In this document: piece after piece, positions 44,930 to 57,190 of the stretch | Layout of the letters: the number at the start of each line of letters is the position of its first letter | Position numbering within the stretch: the stretch's first letter is position 1 | DNA from: Lepeophtheirus salmonis | Taxonomy: Eukaryota > Arthropoda > Copepoda > Siphonostomatoida > Caligidae | DNA: 64,000 nucleotides | Assembly: GCF_016086655.4 (NCBI RefSeq) | Contig: NC_052139.2 | Span: forward strand, 28,090,002 to 28,154,001 | Direction of reading: 5' to 3' | Position numbers and translations under genes: made by a program | Notes under the pieces: generated by a model | Told to the model about the DNA's origin: nothing | What the model saw: only the letters and a program-made list of their open reading frames with translations | The model's database searches: none

Positions 44930-45617
44930 CAACTTTTATTCAGTATTTAAGTCCTCATCTCTAATAATTGCCTCAATACGAAGCCTAAATACCTTTCAGA
45001 CTTTGACAATCAAGTCAAACTAAAGCTTGGTCCACTCCTTCTTGATGGAGGACTCTAGAGACTAGACAGGGGACACTCTTCTGAGGGGTAGCACACAGCC
45101 TCTCCTCCAGACTCACCTACATTGAGTAGTCCAAGGAGTTGGTGTCTGGGTTGGAGGGCGACTCCATGTTGAGGTTCCAAAAGTACAGAAAATTGTCTCT
45201 CAGGAAGGTCTGCATCTTAGCGATCCAATCACAAGGTGCTCCGTCTTGAATGGAACAAAGTATTTTTCGAACTTTTCCTTGGCTCAAAATAGCACTTTCT
45301 TATCCAGAAGTTCGATGTAAGCATCTGCATTGAGCCGATCCTTCTTCTCTACAATAATGTGAGGACTGACTTTGCCTATTTTGGCTTGAGTTCGGTTGAG
45401 ATGTAGAGGCTGGTTTGCTTATTCATAGTGGCATCAACGGTGAAAAAAAAATTTATGTGAAAAGAACAAAACTTTGTGTTAGCCTTGAAAAAACTTAGAG
45501 CCTTCTTTGCTCAACTGGCTTTGTTCTGTCTTGTTTAACTCCTCCGTGATTATGCACCAATGTCAAGCCTTATGTATAATAATGATATCTGTACCACTAA
45601 ATAAAATCAACCCTGTA
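44930..45617 (-). pseudogene. family B DD37D element
   Basis: The right end, read on the minus strand, is TACAGGGTTGATTTTATTTA with TA at 45616-45617. Transposase pieces are FTVDATMNKQ (just after the first-Asp region), NADAYIELLDKKV, QDGAPCDWIAKMQTFLRDNF (second Asp) and SPSNPDTNSLDYSM (third Asp, 37 residues later by count), then LEERLCATPQKSV. Multiple frameshifts and stops interrupt it. The left end is unclear. Confidence 0.75.
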
Positions 45618-46984
45618 GCAATGGGGATATGCTCAGGAGTTATAAATCCTTGTTGTAATCAGAGTAGAATTGAGGATCGAGGTTTGGTGTAGTTCCAGCC
45701 TATATGTCCTTACTATTAGGTAGGTTATAAAAAATAAAAAAATAACTTAATGAAGCATTTTAAATAAGTTTCTGACACCAAAAGGACTTTTAATTTGTTA
45801 GATACATAATTTATTGGACTTTTTCTCAGCAAACAAAAAAAAAAAAAAAAATTTTCTCATATCTTTTCAAAAAATGACGTCACTTGTTCTGTTATATTTT
45901 AGGTTGCCACATCCCGGTATCAAATCAATATGTTGAATTTTATTTCACTATTTATATTACGTCGCAACATTTCATTTTGATTAAAATGTTAAAGTTCAAA
46001 TTAATAGATATATTATTTGTTCTAACATCAATAGAAAAAAAAATAATGTGGGTAATAACAATTTTAAGTTATAGTTAAAAATATATACCATACAAACACA
46101 CTTTGTCATTGTATGACATCATAGTTTTGGTTGAATGTATTTTTATAGATGACGTCATGACATTTTTTCTATATTTCCTTCATCAGTCATTCTGAACTTC
46201 ATTTTGCAATGATGTCTGTATAGTTCATCGATTATTTTTTTTAAATTCTACTTGATAGACAAATCCCAAAGTTTACCAAATCATATCCGTATTTTACGGA
46301 AGATTTCTGGAAATTTACAAAAATTAACTTCTTTCTAAACATAAATTTAAAAAAGTAGAATTTAAATGTATTCGAACTTTAGAAAAGAAAAACACTCAGC
46401 GATATCTTCATCATGGAATCACGGAGTGTGTTCAAAAATATAGCCTCTGTTAAACTTCATTTGTAAAAGTCAAGGGGCATTACTACCTTCGACCATTTGG
46501 GAGGCTTAGACCCAAAAAAATTATGGAATTATATTTCATATATATACTAGCAGAGGGTGCACGCGTTGCAGTGCTGAATAGTTGGGAATAGAAACAAAGA
46601 ATGAAGGTAGAAGAGAAAAAACAAAGGGAGGAATATAGAAAGAGGAAGAAGGACAAAGGAAGAAACAGAGGTAAGGAGAGACATATAGAAAGAGAGAAGG
46701 AAAATGAGGTTTTGTTTCGGTCAAAAACAGTCTCTTAATGACCTCAGAGTCCCAAAAAAGATATTATACGAACATGTTAGGCCAATTTATACATCTACTA
46801 GATAGATTTCATACGGATATATTCTACCAAACACCAATAGCAGGCATATAAATAATATTAGTTATTAAGAAAGGGTTTTGCTCGGACTAAAGATGGCGCG
46901 GGAAATCCCATTGAAAATGGGCAATATTATTCTATTCTTCTTTAGCCCCTTCGGCGCGGGCAAGCATTATAATATGGCACTCAC
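45618..46984. other. no gene recognised
   Basis: A family R tail (GAATTGAGGATCGAGGTTTG) lies near 45668. CTAGCAGAGGGTGCACGCGT near 46548 looks like a repeat end of unknown class, followed by a purine-rich tract to 46720. Confidence 0.45.
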
Positions 46985-47182
46985 GGTTAATAGAAATACA
47001 AGGTTAATCGGTCTAACTAGAATTTTCAATTTGATGTATCGCACGGACTGCTGGGCAAAATCGACAGATTTTGACAAAATATGTTACCAATCATATTCTG
47101 TGGCGTCACATTTAAAAAGTTTGATGGGGGGTAGACATCCCTCCTACACACGTTATGGTATAATCTTGTATTCCTATTAACC
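46985..47182 (+). mobile_element. family M inverted-repeat element
   Basis: The left end GGTTAATAGAAATACAAGGT and the complement of the right end GGTTAATAGGAATACAAGAT form terminal repeats. The inside aligns with the reverse complement of 23268-23548. About 200 bp, noncoding. Confidence 0.75.
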
Positions 47183-47269
47183 TTGGGTTTATGGGTATAT
47201 CCTAAAGGACAAAATGTTGGAGAATACAAAGACTTCAACAGTCACTTCATCATGGATTCATGCAAAATC

Positions 47270-47475
47270 CATGCGTTTGCAGGATTATATATTGGGTGGG
47301 CTTAGTTTTTTTGATTTTTTTTTGAAAAAAAAAATCAAAAATTCAATATTTTGGAAAAAATATAATTCTAAAATCCATAGCTATTCACAAAAAAATTACA
47401 TTTTTGTAAAATAATTACAAAAATCCGTAGCTCTGCTCAAGAAATGCATTTTTTTTTATTTTTTTTTTTGTGAGG
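47270..47475. repeat. family X repeat, partial (copy X7)
   Basis: CATGCGTTTGCAGGATTATA, followed by TTGGGTGGGC and an AT-rich core with CCATAGCTATTCACAAAAAA. The right side ends in GAGGAGGTTGGAGACC. Confidence 0.5.
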
Positions 47476-48689
47476 AGGTTGGAGACCCTGATTATCTGGT
47501 ATCAAAACATATACATAGCTTACTATTAATGTCACTCAACAGAAACCACGTATCTCAAAAGGGTGGAAAATCCTGGGAAATAAGAAGCTCTCAACAAGCA
47601 AATTTCATCATTTATTCATGGAATTTATCCATATTATGACGTCATCCTATGAGTTAAATTATAGGTTGACTTATCTGATAAAAAGCATAGAACTTGCCTA
47701 TTATTCTGTCAGTCAACAAAAGCCCTGATTTACCTCCCCCTCTCCATGCAACTCAACCTCCTCCTGACCTCTTCAGCTTGTCTCATTAAATAATGAATAA
47801 CTTTATAATTAGTAGGTATACATTTCATTCCACTAACATGATTTTTTATGATCTCTGTAACGTGATTAGGAGTCGTAAGTAGTTCCAGTGCTACACACCA
47901 CCTTCGTGTCTGTCTCTGACTGTAAGTGAACATACAAGTATTATTAGATATTCATATTTAATTATGGATTTTAAACAAATGACACACTAAAAAAAATTAT
48001 TTATCCATTAAAACCAGATGGCAGGTCAATAAAAATAATCATAAAACAGTCCCACTCTCTTTCAGCTTCTTCTTATAAATGATATTATTGTTATTGCTCT
48101 TGGGTTGAAAGCATGAACAATAACAACAAAATGAATGTGGAAGTAAAGGATCAACATAATATCAGTCATAAATATCATATCACTAACCAATTTAGGATAT
48201 GACTACACTTATATAAATGTGTCACGCAATGGGGGTTGTACCAGGATTTTTCTTATAGGGATACTTTTCGACAAATCTTTGCGAATTTTGACCGTGTATT
48301 TTGTTTTTTATTATTATTATTATTAAATCGTTGAGCCAGCGTCAAAACATACCAACCGGCAATGAGTTATTATGTCAATTTTAGGGGTTGTAAAAGTCCA
48401 TATTTAGAATTGAGGACTGTGGTCCATTCCAGTCCCTCTAGTCGGTAATTATCGCGGGTTAAATATATCCTTTGTGACGTCATTGAGGTTGTATTTCTTG
48501 TTTTTACAATTATTCTCAAATATTACTTAGCTAAATTATATAGCTAAGTCAAAATAATATGTTTGAATGAAATTGGATTATAATGAAAATATGAATACTT
48601 TTTGCAAGATGTATGCAATTTGTGTTTTGGTAGTACTTTAAAAACATCAATAGATCATTATACTAGTATTCAGTAACTTAAAAGTCCTT
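47476..48689. other. no gene recognised
   Basis: AT-rich sequence with a TTA run at 48308-48327. Confidence 0.45.
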
Positions 48690-48840
48690 GTTGGACTCAG
48701 AGTAGATTTCAGGATCGACATCAAAGTAGTTTCTGCATATATCATTGATAGATACGGAGTAGGTTATGTGTTTATATCCTTTGTCCCACAGTTGCTTGAA
48801 GTTGATCTAATAGAACCTCTTGACAGGTACACTTAAATGT
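48690..48840 (-). repeat. family R dispersed repeat
   Basis: Read on the plus strand: CAGAGTAGATTTCAGGATCG, then ACAGTTGCTTGAAGTTGATC, then CTCTTGACAGG. This is the inverse of the order seen at 43140. Confidence 0.55.
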
Positions 48841-48879
48841 TTTATTCATAGACAATACAATAAATCAGAAATAGGTTGG

Positions 48880-49540
48880 GACTAAAACCAATTTGTCTCA
48901 ATATTGAGACCCAAAATAATCAGTTTAAAGATGGTGATCCAATAAAATTGGTCTAGATATGAATACCCAATGAAATTGGTCTAAATATTGATACTTAAAA
49001 AAAAAGGTCGAATTATTGAAATCCAAAAAAGTTGTTCAATAGATTGAGACCCGATAAAATTGGTTAAAATATCAACACCAAAAAAAAAATCATTCTAAAA
49101 ATTGACCTCCAATATAATTGATCTAAATACTACAACCCAAAATCATAGATTTATATATTGAGATCCCAAAAAAAATTGTTCAATAAATTGAGACTAAAAA
49201 GAAAAACTGTTTTAATATTGAGACTTCAAAAAAATGCTATATTGATTGAGACGAAAAAAAAGTACATAAAATGAAATCCAATAAAATTGTTCTAAATATT
49301 GCAACCCAAATTAATAGGTCTACATTTTGAAGAGCCCACAAAAATTGTTCTATAAATTGAAACAAATAAAAGAACAGTTTAAATTTTGAAACCCAAAAAA
49401 ATAGTACATAGAATAATTATACCTCCAAAAATGGTCGATAGATTGAGACCCAAAATAATTCCTGTTAAAATTGAAACCCTAAAAAGTACATTTATTAACA
49501 CTCCGAAAATGCATCAATTTTTATAATGATGTAAAAAAAA
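48880..49540. repeat. degenerate tandem array, unit about 30 bp
   Basis: About twenty divergent copies of ATTGAGACCCAAAAAAATTG followed by TTCTAAAT. Typical marks are TTGAGACCC at 48890, 49046 and 49442 and AATTGGTCTA at 48943 and 48973. It is noncoding and lies just before the family A copy at 49598. Confidence 0.75.
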
Positions 49541-49597
49541 ATAGATTTAAGACCGAACTGAGATTAAATTCCGTCAAGGATTGAGTCACAACACTAA

Positions 49598-50302
49598 TAC
49601 CGAGTGGTTCATTCAAATCTGAACACATTGACTTCTAAACTTCAACAAGATATAACTTATTAATGAACAATATAATTTCAACAAAATTAACACTATTGAT
49701 ATATTTGTGTCTAAGATCTTCTTATCCTTAATGTAACCGCTCTTAGCGGCGTTGGAAGGATTGGCAACCAGTGAAGATTTTAGTCCTATGTCATGATGTC
49801 CCGGAGTTGGCAGACTAAAGAACTCAAAAGACTCATTCAAAAGATTCTTGCGAGGAAGGAGATGAGTTTCTTTCATTGGTGGTGTCAAAAGTTCCCATTC
49901 TATCCTCAAAAGAATCTTTACACCCATATTTTTGATAGCTCTCTTGACAGTCTGCTTTGAAAATCCGAGATCTCTTGTATGCGCCCACTTGGACTTGAGG
50001 CGTTTATTCCTGGCCTGTTGTCTTCAACTCTTCCGGGTCCTATTTGGCCTTTTTGACAGAGCCCTTCTTTCTCTCATAAAGTTTTTTGCTGCCGGCGTAG
50101 CCGGTGATGCTGGAGACGCTCAACTTCTTGGAGTGTACGAATGGAAATTCGTCGTTCACGTTCCAATATTATTTCCTCGACTTGTCTGTAAGGTAGTGAG
50201 CCCAAGTAAAAAATAATTGTATATGCTTAAATATATTAAAATGTGAATTAATTTGAATCCTTCAATCCTCATTAATTATTTATTGGAATGGATAACCCGG
50301 TA
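49598..50302 (-). mobile_element. family A DD37D element with both ends, core deleted
   Basis: The left end TACCGAGTGGTTCATTCAAA and the complement of the right end TACCGGGTTATCCATTCCAA bound 705 bp. The minus-strand frame starts at ATA in place of ATG (LERERRISIRTLQEVERL), with a stop soon after. Later parts read VKILLRIEWELLTPPMKETH. No catalytic motif is left. Confidence 0.8.
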
Positions 50303-50795
50303 CATATACAAATATGTATGTAATAAAACCATTTAAACAGCTGACCAGTTGTTATATATATATGTATACAATTAGAGTTCCATAACCCTAATATTTTATT
50401 TTTATTTTAGAACGCCAGTCACATAATTGTTTATATGTTGTATGACTGTATAATTTCACTTTCTTTGGAATTTTGGGATTTTTATATTAGTATATTAAAA
50501 AGAGAGGAAAAAAAGAAGAAGAAAAAAATACTCAGATAATCATAAATTAAACAAGATTAAAAATCTTATATAGTACGGAGAGTTGGAGAAGAGTAGACTA
50601 AAGAGTGAGGGAGAAAAAGAAATGGAGAGAGGGGGGATGGAAAACCAAAAGAAAGTCACGTTCATCGTTGATATTAAAAAAAAAAAGACAATTTAAATCC
50701 CCCCTATACGAAGAATAATAATAATAAAAAATAGAAGAGAAAGCACAACTTATTCATAGATATGTTCATAACTATCACTAAACCCTTTAATATTA
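50303..50795. other. no gene recognised
   Basis: AT-rich sequence. A purine-rich tract lies at 50500-50670. Confidence 0.45.
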
Positions 50796-51597
50796 CAACA
50801 GGTGTTGCGAAAAAATCTTTAGACTTACCTTTTGTTTCATAAATCAAGGTTTTTGAGATTGCAGTTAAATTGTTCCGGTTAAATACTCAAAAATAAACAA
50901 AAAAAAAATTAAATAAAAAAATCTACCTATTTGTCTGAGAAGCTGGGACAATGCCATCTGACTGTGACCCACGATTTTTGTGCCGCCCACATTTGCTGAA
51001 ACGTGTGAAACCGTCAAAATGAGAGGTATTTTTCCTTTTGGGAGGTTGATGAGCCTTCCCAGACTCCTCTCACTACCACAAATGACCCTGCATCAGCCCT
51101 GGGCTTTGTGGCCTCGGATGGTAAGGTCTTTCCCCTCATCTGGTTCTCAGTCAGGTACAGGCTCTCGGGGCCTAAGTTGTTACCATTGGTCGTGAACAAC
51201 TACACGGACATGAACGTGGTGGTTCAGCAGGATGACACGCCTGTACACACATACAAAAAGGCTCAGAATTGGTGGAAGGAAAACTTGCCTTTCTGCTCAA
51301 AGAAAAACTCCACTCACCAGATGCCCACCCATTGGACTTGACTTTATGGGTGCAGGTTGAGTTCAAGGCCTGTATTGTTCGTACCGTCAACTGGAACTGG
51401 GATGCTACCTTTGAGGACTACATTGGCAATGCGTGGTTGACCTTCTGTGGCCGTCTGGAAGCCATTATTGCTAATTAAGGTATTCAAGACATCATTTCAG
51501 TTATTTTATTTACATACTCTATTACAACTGGTTGGTGAAATACATCTTGATAAAGTCCTACATTGAAAGTGTTAAGTTTTTTTCCCCCACACGGTGG
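50796..51597 (+). mobile_element. family C DD37D element, decayed
   Basis: The left end CAACAGGTGTTGCGAAAAAA and the complement of the right end CCACCGTGTGGGGGAAAAAA form imperfect terminal repeats after TA. Transposase pieces are KVFPLIWFSVRYRLSGPK, NNYTDMNVVVQQDDTPVHTY (second Asp), then SPDAHPLDLTLWVQVEFKAC (third Asp) and GRLEAIIAN at the end. The first-Asp region and N terminus are missing. A short deletion before SPDAHPLD removes the usual WPP segment. Confidence 0.8.
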
Positions 51598-51599
51598 TA

Positions 51600-53060
51600 T
51601 ATGCAGCGTCCATAAAAACCAGATTTGTGCAAATGTCCAGAAAAGGATCTAATCTTTTATACAATATTTCATAGACATATACATATCAATTAAAGGCTGA
51701 TTGTTCAAATTTCCAGGATGGATTAAGATACTTTAGAGTTTGAACAAAAGTTGGGAGGATGTATGTATTTGGGTTAAGAGACTTATATTGATCCCAATAT
51801 GAGCACTTTCAAATAAAATCAATATCAGTAGTGTGTGTCAACATAAAAACAATCTTGAACAAAAATCAAGCAAAGTGTTAATCAAAAATTTTGTTTAAAC
51901 TTCATATATATTACATGCAGTCCAATATTTCATAACCATATTTGAATGAATTTTAGGCTTTGATTTCAAATTTATGGGATAGGTTAAGGTACTCCAGAAT
52001 GTTAGTTGTAGATCACTTTGTCTGACGTCATAAATTGCATTGCTATTGAAGGAAAAGGATTTTTGGCACAGGAATATATTTTTGCACAAAAAAAAGAAAG
52101 AGATAATTTAAAAAAAATGGTATTCATTAGTACAGGCATGTCCACAGGGTGTGAGTTGGAGGGGGTATAGCCCCCTTCCCACTTAAGGAATTTTGATTTT
52201 TACGTGGAAAATTTAATATTTGTCATTTTTTTTCAAAAAATGTAATAATTTATATTGTATAAAAGTCAAGAAAAAGAACAAATCTCCCAATTTATGAATT
52301 TCTATGCTTATTATTTCAATAACTTGGATAGGTGGAGATATTCAAAAACTGTAGGTACAGCTTAAAATCTTTATTTGATTGAAAAGTCATATATTGGGTC
52401 CAATATGTCTACTTTCAAATATAATCTATCTTTATTAATTATTTTACTGTGACGATAAGTTTTGGTAACTTTAAGATGTGCACGTTGAAGTCCATCAGCA
52501 GAGTAAATAAGAAAACTTCTCATCCGAATATCGATACCCTGAAGACCGTGATAACAGAGGAGTAGAACAACTTCATCATGGCTAGTTGTGCCTCTGTTCG
52601 TCTCTGTATTAAAGCCATCCTTGAGATTGAAGTGGGACATAGTAAATAAAAAGTGTAGAAAATTGTCGAATTTCCAACTTTTTCTTCCAAATTTTGCCAT
52701 AAAATACCCAAAAATATACATTTAGAGATCTAAAAATGTCTTTTAAAATTTTCTAATTTTAAAGTCCTAACTTTATATATAAAGATATGTGGTCTGTCAA
52801 CATAAAAACAATCTTGTACAAAAGTCAAGAAAGGAAAAAAATCTCCCAATTTATGATTTTTATCAATATTTCGTGGAGATATTTGTGTCAGTTACAAGGT
52901 TATTATTCAGGTTTTTGGGGTGATTTAAGATACTTAAAAGTTTTTGCTATTGTTAAAAATCTCAATTTGATGTATGAAACTTATAAAAGGCCTGATATGG
53001 CCCTTTTAAATACAGAAAATCAATTCATTTATCATCCTTGTTGTATCCCAAAAAATGTTG
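51600..53060. repeat. diverged repeat block, about four units of ~250 bp
   Basis: Units begin near 51610, 51840, 52255 and 52797 with ATAAAAACAATCTTGTACAA or similar. They share TCTCCCAATTTATGA, CCAATATTTCATA-like and GATTAAGATACTTTAGAG-like blocks, and end near CCAATATG.GCACTTTCAAAT. A family X fragment interrupts at 52131. Noncoding as far as I can see. Confidence 0.55.
52131..52260. repeat. family X repeat, left part (copy X8)
   Basis: TACAGGCATGTCCACAGGGT, then GAGGGGGTATAGCCCCCTTC with the stem GGGGG(TATA)GCCCCC-like palindrome, then an AT-rich run. No right end is seen. Confidence 0.65.
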
Positions 53061-53269
53061 GCGTCGTTAAGTGCAATTATATGGGCTAGAAAAATACTTT
53101 GGGATTTTCTACTCTTCTTGACTTTTTTTCAAGATAGTTTTGATACTGGCGCATACAAAATTAGTTCGTAGTATTTTTTTTTTTTTTTTTTGAGTAGACT
53201 AAGTTCTCAAGTTCAAAGTAACATCACATTGACTAATACCTATATTTTTAGAATTCGACTTAATATTGA

Positions 53270-53460
53270 CTACTTTGAATTTATGGGTTTGGGACTTGAC
53301 TCGTATTTGAGGGGAGGGGGTCAAAAATTCGTAAATAAGTTTGCGGACAACTTTGTTTTCACCCAAGGCGGCCGTGGCATCGCGTGTCAACCCAAACCTT
53401 CCTGAACTACAACTTCCCAAACTTTCGGGACCTCAAATTGTGAACAACCTCCTTTCCTGT
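53270..53460 (+). pseudogene. family B DD37D transposase fragment
   Basis: KFADNFVFTQ, then QTFLNYNFPNFRDL in the next frame, match the second-Asp region of family B. The catalytic Asp is replaced by Gly (TQGG for TQDG). Only this segment survives. Confidence 0.6.
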
Positions 53461-54589
53461 TAAAAACAAACAGCATTAAACCAAACATATATCTATTAAA
53501 TCAATTAAAAATTATACAAAATGGCTACAACCCTGAGCTATCGTAACTGATCCGACTAATATCACTAATAACCCTCTATAATTGACTCAAATACGTCCAT
53601 GAATTAAAAAAAGTACTGTAATTTTCTTTATTTTCTAGATTTTTATGGAAGGTGTCTTTTATATTGACGTAGCACAACTGCAAAGGGATTCAAGTCCTTG
53701 GTGAACTAAATACATACAACCAACCATACATATGGCAAACCCCCTCCAATATATTTTTACATATGAATGTATATATATAAAAAAAGATATAAAAAAGATT
53801 CTTTTTAATGAAACCGAATATCTTCGATTAATCCAATTTCTATCTAATCCACAGATATGATGTCTGCGTGTACAGTTATAAGATGGAACAAAAAATACTG
53901 TTCCTCAAAGTTTAAGGTTACACACACACTCATATAAAGATATTTTCTTTTGTCTTTCCTTCGAGAAATGTTCGGGGGGAGGGGAGATGATGAACTAGAG
54001 AACTTAGAGAGAACTTCCATTACATCTAAAGTACCATGAGGAAGATATTTATTATTATTATATTATTATTGCTATTTGAATCTATTAACAAAAACCCTCT
54101 TTACCACTTTTTATAAATCATTTCGTAACTGATATTTCTGACACGAGGCAATTTTGACTCAGGAAATATTGCCTTAAAGCCATTTTATCCAAGGATATTT
54201 CGCCTTAATATTAGTTTGGAGATAAAGTAATATTCTATTTCACGTCCCTTTTATTTGTAACCAAGTATATCTTATTCATTATTGGCCACATACGATTAAG
54301 TGTTGTATAGTTGTGAGTGCATACTCCAAACATTTTTCCAACAGTAGTATGCTTGTCCGATTCAGTTGTTAATTATTATATGTTGTGTATGGGGGTCTTA
54401 ACGGAAGAAGTTTGCCATAATTTACATTTTTACTACCTCAAACAGAAAACGCATCGAAAGCGAACAAGAAAATTTCTGATGTATGTGGGAGAGATACTCC
54501 TTCGGTTCGTGTTACACCAGCAGTTGGACCAATTATTTTTTTCCAGCTCAATTCTGCTCTCTACTTTTAACCACTCGGCCGTTTGAAGC
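53461..54589. other. no gene recognised; short GGCGAAAT-type repeat inside
   Basis: AT-rich sequence. 54150-54235 has inverted copies of AAGGCGAAATATCCTT-like units, also found in tandem at 56010-56110. Confidence 0.45.
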
Positions 54590-54930
54590 TGGCAATGGAA
54601 CAGAAGCGGTCGGCATTAATATCTAGCAGAGAACACCGGGCTGCATACATCTTCGATGACGCCCCAGAAGCTGTGGGAGCTCGGATGGAAAGTTGTTGTA
54701 CGTCCACCCTACAGTCCGAACCAGGGTCCAAGTGAAAAATGCCTGCTCTTGTCTATGGCCAACGCGCCTAGGGTACAAATTTGGCCTCCATAAGGACCTG
54801 TTAATATTGGTTGTCCGAGTTTTTTGAGAATAAAGACAAGGTCTTCTACAAAAAGTGTATTATGAAGTTAAATCCTCGTTGCCAGCAAGTTATCCAACAA
54901 ACAGAACGGGGCATACTTGCCTTAAATTGG
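54590..54930 (+). pseudogene. DD34D mariner transposase C-terminal remnant
   Basis: Frames read REHRAAYIFDDAPEAVG (second Asp), then KLWELGWKVVVRPPYSPNQG (expected PPYSPDLAP, so an Asp is Asn), then FFENKDKVFYKKCIMKLNPR. Stops and frameshifts are frequent. It ends next to the family C copy. Confidence 0.65.
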
Positions 54931-54964
54931 ATGATGAACACACTTTTTATAAAGCATTGAAATA

Positions 54965-55575
54965 AAGCAAAAATCGGTAATTGTTTTTTTCCCAAATCTC
55001 CGTTTCTGCTACGTAAATCAAGGTTTGTGTGAATGTGGTAAAATTGATCCAGTCAAATGCTAAAATTAAGCAAAATTGAAATAAACAAAAAAAAATCTTC
55101 CTAAGTATCTTAGAAGCTGAGAAAATACTATCTGCACGTGACCAACAAATTTCGGTCCTACACTTTTAGACGCTCGCAAGAAACCAAAGGAGAACAAGTT
55201 GTTAGGATGGGTCCAGACCAACTACCCGGACATGAACGTAGTATTCCAGGGGGATTGTGTCCTTGCACACACGCCCAAAAAGGTCCTGAAGTTGTTGTAC
55301 ACAACTTGTCTTTCAGGCGACAAAGAATATTGGGATTCCCTACTCACCAGATACCAAACTATTGGACTTGACTTTTTGGGTGTTGCATGTTGAGTCCAAA
55401 CCGTCCGTTACTTAAATATCGAGAACCACAAGGAGACCATTAACCAGCACTGGGATGTCACGTCACGTTTTTTAATTATTTTTATTTTATTGACATAAAC
55501 CTTTACAACTGGCTCCCGAAATACATCTTGATAAAGTTCTAGATTGAAAGTGTAAAAAAAAAAAATCTTTTGAAT
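54965..55575 (+). pseudogene. family C DD37D transposase, second copy
   Basis: Aligns with 50820-51597: CAAGGTTTGTGTGAATGTGG near the left; then WVQTNYPDMNVVFQGDCVLA, where the second Asp region reads QGD for QQD; then a shifted third region (IGLDFLGV) and TINQHWDVTS. The right end is TGAATCCGGTA. It is shorter and more damaged than the other copy. Confidence 0.7.
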
Positions 55576-56369
55576 CCGGTATGTACTGTGGATAATGATT
55601 GTTGTTTGTTGGAATAATGATGGATCTATACCCTAAAATTTCAATGCATACGTTAAAATCTCACTATGTCATTAATTCGAACTCGAGACAAAATACGTAA
55701 TAAAATTAGTATAATTTATAAAAATATTAAAACACGGTAAGGATTCGAATAGAAGTATTCTATTAAATTTTCAAGTAGTAATGAGCATTAGGCATGATGT
55801 ATTATTCATAATGGAAAAGACTCACGAATTGACAAACAAGCCTAATATACTAAGGCATGAACTTAACTCCATCGTTAGTCCAATAGAAAAGAAACATTTA
55901 AATGTGTTTTATAGTTATACACAGTGCATATTTTGATTTGGAAAATTCAGAAGGAACATTAATTTAAACCAAAATGAACAATAACGTCTTATAAACTTGT
56001 TATATTCCTATATTAAGGGCGAATATCCTTAAGGCATAATGGTTTAAGGCGAAATGTCCGGAGGCGAAATGGGATGAGGCAAATTATCTCAAGGCGAAAT
56101 TGTTTAAAGCAAAGTTACGAGACACAGTCATTTCTAGAACTGACGAAATATATACATATAAGTTTGCGGACTAATTTGAAGGACGTAAATGAACTGGACC
56201 GAGACTAAACTGGTAGTAACTGCAGTCTTGAGTCATAAATAAAAATTAACACAGCACTAATTTCAAGAATCTTTCAAATAAGGTCTAGATATTCAAGGGG
56301 AAATTATTTTATACAATATTGAATAGAGTGTTGTCATGTGACCTCATCCTTACTAGCTGATTCCAAAAA
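55576..56369. repeat. mostly unique AT-rich DNA with GGCGAAAT tandem units
   Basis: 56010-56110 contains five to six units such as TTAAGGCGAAATGTCCGG and GAGGCGAAATGGGATGAGG. No gene is recognised in the rest. Confidence 0.55.
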
Positions 56370-56700
56370 TCCAAAATATATAACTTTTACACAAAAAAAA
56401 TTCCAAAATCCATAGCCATTCACAAAAAATTTCAGAAAGTTGAATAAAATACTAAATGTTTTAGAAAATAATTTAAAAAATCCTCAGCTGTAAATCGAAA
56501 ATTTTTTTTTTTGAAAAAAATTTCCAAAAATTCAAAACTGCTTACAAAAAAATTAAAAATTTTGGAAATATTTCAAAAAATTAAATTTCAACTTATAAAT
56601 TTTTGGAAAACAAATTTAAAAATCCACAGTTATAAACAAAAAAAATCAATTTTGGGGAAAAAAGTTCAAAAATCCATAGTTATTGAAATAAACCCTCGAA
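56370..56700. repeat. AT-rich core of family X type
   Basis: Degenerate units with CCATAGCCATTCACAAAAAA at 56409 and CCATAGTTATTGAAAT near 56672. The GC-rich ends are absent. Confidence 0.5.
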
Positions 56701-57034
56701 AGTATAAACCGGTTTCAGCTCAATAAAATCATGAATATGTACATGGCGTAAAATTTAAAGGAGTGTTTAGTTTTAGGCGCGCACACCTGTATAATATGAT
56801 TTATTGATTGACAAATTTGTCAGCGATCAAAAAGTGTTCGGTAGTTCCTCTAAATCAATAAATGTATATCTTTATCCCTCCAAATTATCAGTAGGGTAAA
56901 AGTTGTAAAGTTGTATACCTATGAAAGCATCGGGGAATTTAAGCAAGTAACAAGTACTCCAGTGAGTACAGAATATAGTTTGTAATTCTTTGAGTGGTTC
57001 TTTTATAAACTCGAAGAGCAAAACACTACTCGCA

Positions 57035-57190
57035 ACACATCACGACATTATTGTATCACCCAACTTTTCCTCCAAAAAGGTACAGAAAAAGACCCAAAAT
57101 CAGTCGGTAATAGTTTGCCAATTGTGGGCCGGCTTTTCCAACTCTGGAATTATTGGGAAATGTTTAAAGGCTAGAAGAACTGATATTGAT
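57035..57190. repeat. dispersed repeat (family T)
   Basis: Shares AAAGACCCAAAATCAGTCGG, TTCCAACTCTGGAATTATTG and ATGTTTAAAGGCT with 16262-16440 and 16590-16760. It falls within a 188-codon open frame (56990-57556) that I regard as non-coding, because the same repeat elsewhere is full of stops. Confidence 0.55.

Noticed and set aside
46545..46600. Helitron or LINE end at CTAGCAGAGGGTGCACGCGT
   Set aside because: The look is suggestive of a repeat end, but I cannot match it to a class from one copy, and no paired end was found.
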